Shown here: positions 1 through 5,986 of the stretch, piece by piece | Numbering within the stretch: the stretch's first letter is position 1 | How the letters are laid out: every line of letters begins with the position of its first letter | Assembly: GCA_947464515.1 (NCBI GenBank) | Contig: CANHXF010000028.1 | Location: forward strand, 1 to 11,238 | Source: Flavobacteriales bacterium | Lineage (GTDB): Bacteria; Bacteroidota; Bacteroidia; NS11-12g; UBA955 | Direction of reading: 5' to 3' | Length of the DNA stretch: 11,238 nucleotides | The notes under the pieces: generated by a model | Seen by the model: the letters and a program-made list of their open reading frames with translations, nothing else | What the model was told of the DNA's origin: nothing | The model's database searches: none | Made by a program: the position numbers and the translations under genes

Positions 1-314
1 CAGCACGAAACACGCTGACAAAGAAATATTTAAAAACAGCCGAAGGCACTTGGGTTGAAATCAGCGAAAGCGGTCAATTCCCTGTTAGAAAATGGACAGT
101 AATCGGCCCATTTGGACAGGAATTTTGGATGAGTGGCTGGCAAACGGAATTAAACACGAACAGACGTGGTCCATTTATAAGGCGCGTTATCAGGGATACT
201 GCAAACCACCGTCATGTTGCGGTTGATGCTTTTATCTTCGCTCCCAACCAACCCCGAAATCGCATGATGCGCGAGTTAGAAATCATGGTTTCACAATTCA
301 GCCTATCTCAGTGA
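1..314 (+). CDS. DUF4837 family protein, C-terminal part (5' end outside window)
   Basis: The reading frame (codons from base 3) is open from the left edge to the TGA at 312-314, so this is the last 103 codons of a longer gene. The visible part ends in a pattern I recognise from DUF4837 proteins of Bacteroidota: a G-x-F-x-x-E-F-W-x-x-G-W segment (bases 111-143), then 'GPFIRRV' (about 171-191), a V-D-A-F-I-F-A-P segment and a closing 'RMMRELE' helix. Members of that family are usually predicted lipoproteins of unknown function; the signal peptide and lipobox would lie outside the window and cannot be checked. The stop overlaps the purN start (GTGA), which suggests translational coupling. An internal ATG at 129 is not the start, because the conserved block begins before it. 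The family call is from pattern memory. Confidence 0.68.
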   Translation, partial: ARNTLTKKYLKTAEGTWVEISESGQFPVRKWTVIGPFGQEFWMSGWQTELNTNRRGPFIRRVIRDTANHRHVAVDAFIFAPNQPRNRMMRELEIMVSQFSLSQ

Positions 315-883
315 AAATTGTAATCTTCGCATCCGGTAGCGGCAGCAACGCAGAGAATATCGTTAATCACTTTGCAGGAACATCAACCCTTATCACTGCG
401 ATTTTTTGCAATGTCGCCGGTGCTGGCGTTTTTGAGCGTGCATCCAGACTGGGCGTGCCCTGCGAACTTTTCAGCAAGGAAGAATGGAAAACTGGGGATC
501 GGATTGATGCGATTTTGAACGAATACAATCCGGATTTAATTGTTTTGGCTGGCTTTTTATGGAAATTCCCCCAGCGTTTGCTTGTACAATTCCCTCATGT
601 AATCAATGTTCACCCCGCCCTACTCCCAAAATTCGGTGGCAAAGGCATGTATGGAATGCATGTCCATGAAGCGGTTGTGGCCGCCCATGAAAATGAAACA
701 GGCATTACGATTCATTGGGTCAATGAGCATTACGACGAAGGAGCTGTCATTTATCAAGCCAAATGTGAGGTACTCCCGAGTGATACAGCCTCTGATGTCG
801 CCCAAAAAATCCATCAACTTGAAGGTCAGCATTTTCCGCGCATCGTGGAAGAAGTGTTGATAGACATCGAACGTAAATCGTAA
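311..883 (+). CDS. purN: Phosphoribosylglycinamide formyltransferase (GART), PurN type
   Basis: This cytosolic enzyme moves a formyl group from 10-formyltetrahydrofolate to glycinamide ribonucleotide, the third step of de novo purine synthesis. The 190 residues match the usual PurN size. The phosphate-binding loop 'ASGSGSN' is at residues 7-13. The catalytic block 'INVHPALLPKFGGKGMYG' gives Asn99 and His101, and 'GITIHWVNEHYDEG' at 131-144 supplies the catalytic Asp142; these correspond to Asn106, His108 and Asp144 of the E. coli enzyme. The start is GTG at 311, overlapping the stop of the upstream DUF4837 gene by four bases. This is the only start giving the full N-terminal Rossmann strand (MKIVIFASG). 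It is the only purine gene in the window, so the pathway is dispersed. The identification is secure. Confidence 0.96.
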   Translation: MKIVIFASGSGSNAENIVNHFAGTSTLITAIFCNVAGAGVFERASRLGVPCELFSKEEWKTGDRIDAILNEYNPDLIVLAGFLWKFPQRLLVQFPHVINVHPALLPKFGGKGMYGMHVHEAVVAAHENETGITIHWVNEHYDEGAVIYQAKCEVLPSDTASDVAQKIHQLEGQHFPRIVEEVLIDIERKS

Positions 884-974
884 TTTCGCATTTATTCGGC
901 ATCGTTTCATTAGACTTGCAGACATTTACCATCATCAAAAGAGAATTCACATCAACCTAATTAAAAAGAACACC

Positions 975-2129
975 ATGAAATCAAATCACATAGAAACGTT
1001 GGTTTTGCACGCAGGCATCGAGCCTGACCCAACTACAGGTGCAATCATGACTCCGATTTTCCAGACTAGCACCTATGTTCAAGCGGCGCCTGGCGACCAC
1101 AAAGGATATGAATATGGCAGGACCCAAAATCCAACCCGCGACGTACTTCAGAAAAATTTGGCAGCATTGGAAGGTACCAATTATGGTTTGTGTTTCAGTA
1201 CTGGAATGGGTGCGGTGGATGCTTGCGCAAAATTGTTACAGCCTGGTGATGAAGTAGTTAGCACCAATGATTTATATGGCGGAACTTATCGCTTGTTTAC
1301 CAAAATATTCGCTAATTACGGAATCAAGTTTCATTTTGTTGACATGAGCGATGAAGCGGCCGTTCGCGCCGTGATGAATGCGAAAACCAAAATGGTATGG
1401 GTGGAAACGCCTACAAACCCGTTGTTACGCATCATTGATATTGAGCTCATGATTCAGATTGGACATGAGTTTGGCAGCATCGTGGTGGTCGACAACACCT
1501 TCGCTTCTCCCTATTTGCAGAATCCTGCGAAAATGGGCGCTGATATCGTAATGCATTCCGCTACAAAGTATATCAACGGCCATAGCGATGTGGTGATGGG
1601 TGTTTTGTGTACCTCTAGTGAAGATCTCAAGGATCGTTTGGCATTTATTCAGAATTCTTGCGGGGCGACCCCTGGGCCGATGGATTGCTTTCTGACATTG
1701 AGAGGCATCAAAACGCTTCATATTCGTATGCAACGTCATTGCGAAAACGGAGCAAAAATCGCACATTGGCTTAAAAATCACCCCAAAGTAGGCGATGTCT
1801 ATTGGCCTGGTTTTGAATCTCACCCCAATCATGCGGTGGCTAAAAAGCAAATGAAGGATTTTGGTGGGATGATTTCTTTCACGCTGAAAGATGATGCGAT
1901 TGAAAAGGCTTTGACCTTCTTGAAATCCACACACCTATTCGCTTTGGCGGAAAGCTTGGGTGGTGTTGAGAGCTTGGTAGGTCACCCAGCAACGATGACG
2001 CACGCCAGTATTCCTAAGGCAGAGCGCGAAGCCAATGGATTGAAGGACAGTTTGATTCGTTTGAGCGTGGGTATTGAGCACGTGGACGATTTGATTGCTG
2101 ACCTAGAAGGCGCATTGGCGAAGGTTTAA
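975..2129 (+). CDS. Cystathionine gamma-synthase / gamma-lyase family PLP enzyme
   Basis: This is a PLP-dependent enzyme of sulfur amino acid metabolism (Cys/Met metabolism family, fold type I) that makes or splits cystathionine. Its 384 residues are typical. Visible motifs are 'YEYGRTQNPT' (45-54, with Tyr47 and Arg49, which bind the cofactor phosphate of the neighbouring subunit), 'STGMGA' (75-80), Tyr101 stacking on PLP, 'VETPTNP' (143-149), 'VVDNTFASPY' with Asp173 contacting the pyridine nitrogen, and 'SATKYINGHSD' with Lys198 as the Schiff-base lysine. The C-terminal 'AESLGGVESLVGHPA' segment includes the Glu common to gamma-synthases and gamma-lyases. Sequence alone does not settle synthase (MetB) against lyase, so no symbol is given. 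The ATG at 975 follows an A-rich leader (TTAAAAAGAACACC). The 91-base gap after purN suggests a separate promoter, though I see no clear one. The TIGR02757 gene starts 5 bases after its stop. Confidence 0.94.
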   Translation: MKSNHIETLVLHAGIEPDPTTGAIMTPIFQTSTYVQAAPGDHKGYEYGRTQNPTRDVLQKNLAALEGTNYGLCFSTGMGAVDACAKLLQPGDEVVSTNDLYGGTYRLFTKIFANYGIKFHFVDMSDEAAVRAVMNAKTKMVWVETPTNPLLRIIDIELMIQIGHEFGSIVVVDNTFASPYLQNPAKMGADIVMHSATKYINGHSDVVMGVLCTSSEDLKDRLAFIQNSCGATPGPMDCFLTLRGIKTLHIRMQRHCENGAKIAHWLKNHPKVGDVYWPGFESHPNHAVAKKQMKDFGGMISFTLKDDAIEKALTFLKSTHLFALAESLGGVESLVGHPATMTHASIPKAEREANGLKDSLIRLSVGIEHVDDLIADLEGALAKV

Positions 2130-2134
2130 TCGCA

Positions 2135-2923
2135 ATGACAGACCTCGAAATCAAGGATTTATTGGATTTTTGGGCCAAAGAGGTAGAAGAAAACGCTTTT
2201 ATTGAATTTGATCCAGTTCAAATTCCACATAGATATTCTCGACTGCAAGACATTGAAATTGCTGGATTTTTTGCGGCGATTATGGCTTGGGGACAGCGTA
2301 AAACAATTATCAAGAGTGCTCAGAAACTCATGCTATTGATGGATGATGCACCTTTCGATTTCATTACGCAGCACGAGCCTTCTGACTTAAAACGATTTCA
2401 GTCGTTTGTGCATCGAACATTGAATGGCGAGGATGTGGTATCGATGATTTCATTTTTTAGGCAGCATTATCAGACTGCGCTGAGTTTGGAGGATTTGTTT
2501 TTTACGCCAGCTGTTCTACAGGCACCAATTGGGACTCATGTTCACGAAGCACTTGTGGCTTTTCAATCGGCTTGGGCGGCTTTTCCGCATGAAAGAAGAA
2601 CCGACAAACACTTAGCTTCCCCATTAAAGGGCAGTGCTTGTAAACGCTTGAATATGTATTTTCGGTGGATGGTACGTCAAAAATCTCCTGTGGATTTTGG
2701 TATCTGGTCAAAAGTATCGATGTCGGAACTATTATGTCCGCTCGACGTCCACGTGCAACGCATCGCCATTGAAATGGGATTGTTACATCGCGATAAGTCA
2801 GATTGGCAGTCGTGTATGGAATTGACCGACAGATTGCGCGAATTCCGGCCTCACGACCCCGTTTTTTATGACTACGCCTTGTTTGGCATTGGTGTTGCTA
2901 AAATGAAAGAAATTATCCCTTAA
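2135..2923 (+). CDS. TIGR02757 (DUF2400) family protein, function unknown
   Basis: This 262-residue, cysteine-poor soluble protein belongs to the family annotated as TIGR02757/DUF2400, common in Bacteroidota and spirochaetes. Its hallmarks are present: 'FDPVQIPHRY' (25-34), 'DIEIAGFFAAIMAWGQRK' (39-56), 'KGSACKRLNMYFRWMVR' (165-181), 'CPLDVHVQRIA' (201-211) and 'DPVFYDYALFGIGV' (241-254). No signal peptide or membrane segment is seen. The biochemical role is not established to my knowledge. The P-L-D-V-H-V-x-R segment looks like the V-D-T-H-V-x-R segment around the catalytic Asp of HhH-GPD DNA glycosylases, and this is discussed as a finding. The gene begins 5 bases after the cystathionine enzyme stop (ATG at 2135), so the two are very probably co-transcribed, which need not mean a shared function. 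Confidence 0.9.
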   Translation: MTDLEIKDLLDFWAKEVEENAFIEFDPVQIPHRYSRLQDIEIAGFFAAIMAWGQRKTIIKSAQKLMLLMDDAPFDFITQHEPSDLKRFQSFVHRTLNGEDVVSMISFFRQHYQTALSLEDLFFTPAVLQAPIGTHVHEALVAFQSAWAAFPHERRTDKHLASPLKGSACKRLNMYFRWMVRQKSPVDFGIWSKVSMSELLCPLDVHVQRIAIEMGLLHRDKSDWQSCMELTDRLREFRPHDPVFYDYALFGIGVAKMKEIIP

Positions 2924-2967
2924 CACGTATAAATTTCATAAATTCGTAATAATAAAAAATCAGCAAA

Positions 2968-3285
2968 ATGGCAGAAAAATTCACTAGCAGTAACTTCACT
3001 GAAGTTGTATTGCAATCAGACAAACCCGTATTGGTAGATTTTTGGGCAGAATGGTGTGGTCCTTGCCGCATGATCGGTCCAATGGTCGATGAACTTTCAA
3101 ATGAATATGCAGGCAAAGCCGTAATTGGTAAATTGAACGTGGATGAAAATCCGGATATTTCAATGACCTACGGTGTACGCAGTATTCCTACTTTATTGAT
3201 TTTCAAAAATGGTCAGTTGGTTGATAAAATCGTAGGCGCAGTTCCAAAACAGAACATTGCATCTAAGATTGAGGCGCAATTGTAA
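2968..3285 (+). CDS. trxA: Thioredoxin
   Basis: This small cytosolic dithiol-disulfide oxidoreductase reduces ribonucleotide reductase, peroxiredoxins and other targets, and is itself reduced by thioredoxin reductase. Its 105 residues make up a single thioredoxin domain. The active site 'WCGPC' is at residues 29-33 (Cys30 and Cys33) inside the classic 'VDFWAEWCGPCRM'. The cis-proline loop 'RSIPTLLIFKNGQ' follows at about 71-83. No signal peptide or extra domain is present, so this is the canonical cytoplasmic form. The ATG at 2968 sits behind an A-rich leader. The gap to the TIGR02757 gene is 44 bases, and a strong hairpin terminator lies 22 bases after the stop codon. Confidence 0.97.
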   Translation: MAEKFTSSNFTEVVLQSDKPVLVDFWAEWCGPCRMIGPMVDELSNEYAGKAVIGKLNVDENPDISMTYGVRSIPTLLIFKNGQLVDKIVGAVPKQNIASKIEAQL

Positions 3286-3301
3286 TTTGAAAAGACGCAT
3301 T

Positions 3302-3329
3302 AAAAAAGGCCGGCTCGCCGGCCTTTTTT
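3302..3329 (+). terminator. Rho-independent terminator after trxA
   Basis: An A6 run is followed by GGCCGG (3308-3313), the tetraloop CTCG, CCGGCC (3318-3323) and a T6 run (3324-3329). The A and T runs can extend the stem. This is a textbook intrinsic terminator, and because it has A and T runs on either side it could work in both directions. It separates trxA from the DUF58 gene, so that gene probably needs its own promoter. Confidence 0.93.
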
Positions 3330-3397
3330 ATGACTCCTGCACCACATAAACGTACTCAAACAGTAAGTCATTCCAAATTCCTCAAGCGTTACCTTCC

Positions 3398-4324
3398 GTG
3401 CTACTCGAAGAAATCCAATCCTACTCAAATTTTGAACTCTTGGCAAATGCCGCCAAGGAAGGATTCATTGCGGGCTTGCACAAAAGTCCTTTCAGAGGAT
3501 TTTCGGTAGAGTTTGCGGAACACAGACCTTACAATCCTGGGGAAAGCGTAAAGAATATTGATTGGAAGTTGTTGGCTCGAACCGACAAAAAATACATCAA
3601 ACAGTTTGATGAGGAGACGAATTTAAAGGCGCACATCTGGCTAGATACCTCAGCGAGTATGCGGTTTCCGGAGAAAAAGGAATTAAAATTAAAATTTGGG
3701 ACCCTTTCATCAGCTGTAATCGGAGGCCTACTTCAACAACAAAAAGACAGTTTCTCGTTGGGCCTATTCAATGAAAGTGGATTCTATCAAAGAAGTCCTT
3801 GCAAAAGCACTAGGGGACATTACCAGCAACAATTGACCACTTTATCACCCCTATGGATTGGCAACGATTCCACGCAACAAATCAATACTTCCGCGGTCAA
3901 TCAAACGATGGAGGAAGCCATATTAAATGTAGGCCGACGTCAATTGGTGGTGATATTGAGCGATTTTTTGTGGGGTCCGGCCGAGGCGGCAGCCGAGGCC
4001 TCCTTCTGGAAATATATGGCCATGCTCAGATTTCAAAAATGTGAAGTGCTGCTTCTGCAAATCCAACACGAAGAACAAGAGCTGAATCTGGATTTTGCAT
4101 CGGGCAATCGACCCATAAAATTCATGGATTTAGAAACCAATGAATCCATCAAACTACAACCCGATGAAATTCAAATGGCCTACAAAAAAATTGAATCGGA
4201 AAGGAATAAGCAGTTCAACGACAAATGCATTCAGTTGGGGATTGATTCATTCATCGCCGATGTATCAAAGCCCATTGAGCAAGCACTCACTGCTTTCTTC
4301 GTCAAGCGCTCAAAACTCCATTAA
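3398..4324 (+). CDS. DUF58 domain-containing protein with vWA-like fold
   Basis: This 308-residue protein has the DUF58 core: 'GFSVEFAEHRPYNPGESVKNIDWK' spread over residues 34-57, then 'LLARTDKKYIKQFDEE' to residue 73. A von Willebrand A-like metal site follows as 'DTSASM' (83-88, the DxSxS motif) with a later Asp189 in 'VVILSDF'. DUF58 proteins often accompany MoxR-type AAA ATPases and BatA-like membrane vWA proteins and are thought to serve assembly or envelope stress; the exact role here is unknown. No MoxR or BatA gene is in the window. No membrane segment is seen. The start is GTG at 3398: the frame is closed by TAA at 3347 and holds no ATG before it, and translation from 3398 gives the expected N-terminus. 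The stop overlaps that of dihydroorotase on the other strand. Confidence 0.9.
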   Translation: MLLEEIQSYSNFELLANAAKEGFIAGLHKSPFRGFSVEFAEHRPYNPGESVKNIDWKLLARTDKKYIKQFDEETNLKAHIWLDTSASMRFPEKKELKLKFGTLSSAVIGGLLQQQKDSFSLGLFNESGFYQRSPCKSTRGHYQQQLTTLSPLWIGNDSTQQINTSAVNQTMEEAILNVGRRQLVVILSDFLWGPAEAAAEASFWKYMAMLRFQKCEVLLLQIQHEEQELNLDFASGNRPIKFMDLETNESIKLQPDEIQMAYKKIESERNKQFNDKCIQLGIDSFIADVSKPIEQALTAFFVKRSKLH

Positions 4325-4334
4325 CCGCGGTTAA
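4321..4334. repeat. 14-bp perfect palindrome at the convergent gene junction
   Basis: TTAACCGCGGTTAA is identical to its reverse complement. The TAA stop of the DUF58 gene (4322-4324, plus) and the TAA stop of dihydroorotase (4321-4323, minus) both lie in its left arm. There is no T-run-backed hairpin here, so it is not a standard terminator. Its role, if any, is unknown. Confidence 0.85.
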
Positions 4335-5652
4335 AAAGCAATCGCTGAGGATTGTAGTTTTCCGTCAACCCGCCATTGTAACCCAACACCCCATTCACCC
4401 ACACCTTTTCTGGTTGATACGTAAACTGATGTCCTTCCAAGGGCGACCAACCGCATTTATACAAAAGATCAGATTTATTCACTGCACGATCGTTCTTACC
4501 TAACATCACAATATCGGCAGCATAACCTTCCCTCAGGTATCCTCTATTGTTGATTTGATACAAAATCGCTGGATTGTGACACATTTTCTCTACCATTCTT
4601 TCGATGCTTATTTTTCCCGCTACTACATAATCCATCATCAATGAAAGGGAATGCTGCACCAATGGCAAACCTGATGGCGACTGGGCATATTTACCCTGTT
4701 TCTCTTCCCAAGTGTGCGGCGCATGGTCTGTCGCAATCACATCAAACCGATCGTCTAGTAAAGCAGCCCACAATGCAGCGCGATCCGTTTCGGTCTTAAT
4801 GGCTGGATTGCATTTGATTAAGTTGCCCAATGTCTCATAATCACGATCCGAGAAATGCAAATGATGTACACAAACTTCAGCAGTGATTTTCTTCTCAGAA
4901 AGTGGAATATCATTTCTAAAAAGGTGTGTTTCTTTCTCCGATGTAATATGAAGGATATGTAATCTCGCATCGTGTTTCTTCGCCAATTCCATGGCGTAAG
5001 AAGATGACAAATAACAAGCCTCGGCATCGCGAATGATTGGATGCTGATTCGGCGGAATAGCCTCACCAAAAGTTGCCACTGCATCTGCAAATCTCGACTT
5101 TACGCGCGTTTCATTTTCACAATGGGTAGCAATTAGGATTGGGCAATGGGCGAAAAGTCCTTCCAGTGCATGGGGTTGGTCAACGAGCATATCACCCGTG
5201 CTGCTTCCCATGAAAATTTTCACACCACAAACAGTATTCGGATTCACTTTTTTGATTTCTTCCAAATTGTGATTGGTAGCACCCAAATAAAATGAATAAT
5301 TAACCGCTGAATTTACTGCACCCACAGCGTACTTTTCTTCCAATAGCAAATTGGTAACAGTTTGCGGATTCACATTGGGCATCTCCATGTAGGAAGTGGT
5401 TCCTCCAGCCAATGCGGCGCGACTTTCAGTAAAAATCGATGCTTTGTGTGTCAATCCAGGCTCACGAAAATGGACTTGATCATCAATAACACCAGGAAGA
5501 ACAAATGAACCATTGGCATCTACAACATCAGCATTGTTTGCATCGATAGAAGAATCAATCCGATGAATCAATCCGTCTTGAATTAACAAATCTCCTTCAA
5601 ACACTCGATTGTCTGAAACGATCCTCGCATTTTTTATTACTGTTTTTCCCAT
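4321..5652 (-). CDS. pyrC: Dihydroorotase, Bacteroidota type with DDQVHFREPG motif
   Basis: This zinc amidohydrolase closes carbamoyl-aspartate to dihydroorotate in de novo pyrimidine synthesis. It has 443 residues, the length of class I dihydroorotases. The TIM-barrel signature is 'GVIDDQVHFREPGLTHK' (54-70). The further metal or substrate residues are Lys145 in 'GVKIFMG' (candidate carbamylated lysine), His177 in 'IATHCEN', His232/His235 in 'RLHILHIT', and Asp309 in 'ATDHAPH'. The first His of the usual HxH pair is Gln59 here; as I recall, this is usual for the Bacteroidota branch, so it does not by itself mean an inactive enzyme. The C-terminus 'RGYLREGYAADIVML' rebuilds the small beta domain of amidohydrolases. 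The ATG is at 5652, with a promoter-like box 4 bases before it. Allantoinase or dihydropyrimidinase is less likely given the REPG and TDHAPH context. Confidence 0.94.
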   Translation of the reverse strand: MGKTVIKNARIVSDNRVFEGDLLIQDGLIHRIDSSIDANNADVVDANGSFVLPGVIDDQVHFREPGLTHKASIFTESRAALAGGTTSYMEMPNVNPQTVTNLLLEEKYAVGAVNSAVNYSFYLGATNHNLEEIKKVNPNTVCGVKIFMGSSTGDMLVDQPHALEGLFAHCPILIATHCENETRVKSRFADAVATFGEAIPPNQHPIIRDAEACYLSSSYAMELAKKHDARLHILHITSEKETHLFRNDIPLSEKKITAEVCVHHLHFSDRDYETLGNLIKCNPAIKTETDRAALWAALLDDRFDVIATDHAPHTWEEKQGKYAQSPSGLPLVQHSLSLMMDYVVAGKISIERMVEKMCHNPAILYQINNRGYLREGYAADIVMLGKNDRAVNKSDLLYKCGWSPLEGHQFTYQPEKVWVNGVLGYNGGLTENYNPQRLLFNRG

Positions 5653-5656
5653 ACCT

Positions 5657-5689
5657 CAAAATTACTCACTCAAAAATCTATACCTCAAA
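5657..5689 (-). promoter_or_regulatory. Bacteroidota-type promoter of dihydroorotase
   Basis: On the minus strand, TTTG (5686-5689) is followed after 21 bases by TAATTTTG (5657-5664), matching the -33 TTTG and -7 TAnnTTTG consensus of the Bacteroidota primary sigma factor. The -7 box ends only 4 bases before the ATG at 5652, so the transcript would have almost no leader. AT-rich sequence gives chance matches, hence moderate confidence. Confidence 0.5.
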
Positions 5690-5704
5690 TTAGGGATATT
5701 TACC

Positions 5705-5986
5705 CTAGCGAAGCAATGTAAAATTGCCCTGTAACGAACGTTTCTCATTATCACAACCAATCCAATAGGCCATGAAAATATAAACCCCTTCCGCCGCGGG
5801 CTTGCCATTGATATTGCCATCCCAGTTCATATCTGGATTGGTAAACTCAGCAATTTTCTCACCCCAACGATTGAATAATTTCACATTATACAACGACCCT
5901 TTCACCATATATTGGTTCATCGGATACATATCATTCCGTCCATCGCCGTTCGGAGTAAATGCATTTGGCATAAAAATGATCGATGG
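5705..5986 (-). other. Type B (gliding-motility-associated) T9SS C-terminal sorting domain
   Basis: This covers residues 737 to 829 of the adhesin. The landmarks are 'PNAFTPNGDGRND' at 743-755, 'VKLFNRWGEKIAE' at 771-783, 'NWDGNINGKPAAEGVY' at 790-805 and a closing 'LQGNFTLLR'. Such domains direct outer-membrane export by the type IX system. The type B form is known from Flavobacterium johnsoniae, where substrates may stay attached or be released with help from SprF-like partners. None of those partners is seen here. Confidence 0.9.

Noticed and set aside
620..950. Two short minus-strand frames (620-925 and 747-950) over the end of purN
   Set aside because: They overlap conserved purN codons and each other, and show no domain or promoter.
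884..974. Promoter or riboswitch in the gap before the cystathionine enzyme gene
   Set aside because: The gap is 91 bases and shows no TAnnTTTG box (the closest, TAATTTCG at the purN stop, has one mismatch) and no stable stem set such as a SAM riboswitch would need.
1425..1934. A 169-codon open frame on the minus strand opposite the cystathionine enzyme gene
   Set aside because: It is antisense to the conserved PLP-enzyme region, including the Lys198 motif, and its product is an unrecognisable Cys/His/Arg-rich sequence typical of a shadow frame.
5691..5707. TAGGG/CCCTA hairpin at the adhesin stop codon as a terminator
   Set aside because: The stem has only 5 pairs, includes the stop codon, and is not followed by a T-run on the minus strand. 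The loop and context are too weak to call.
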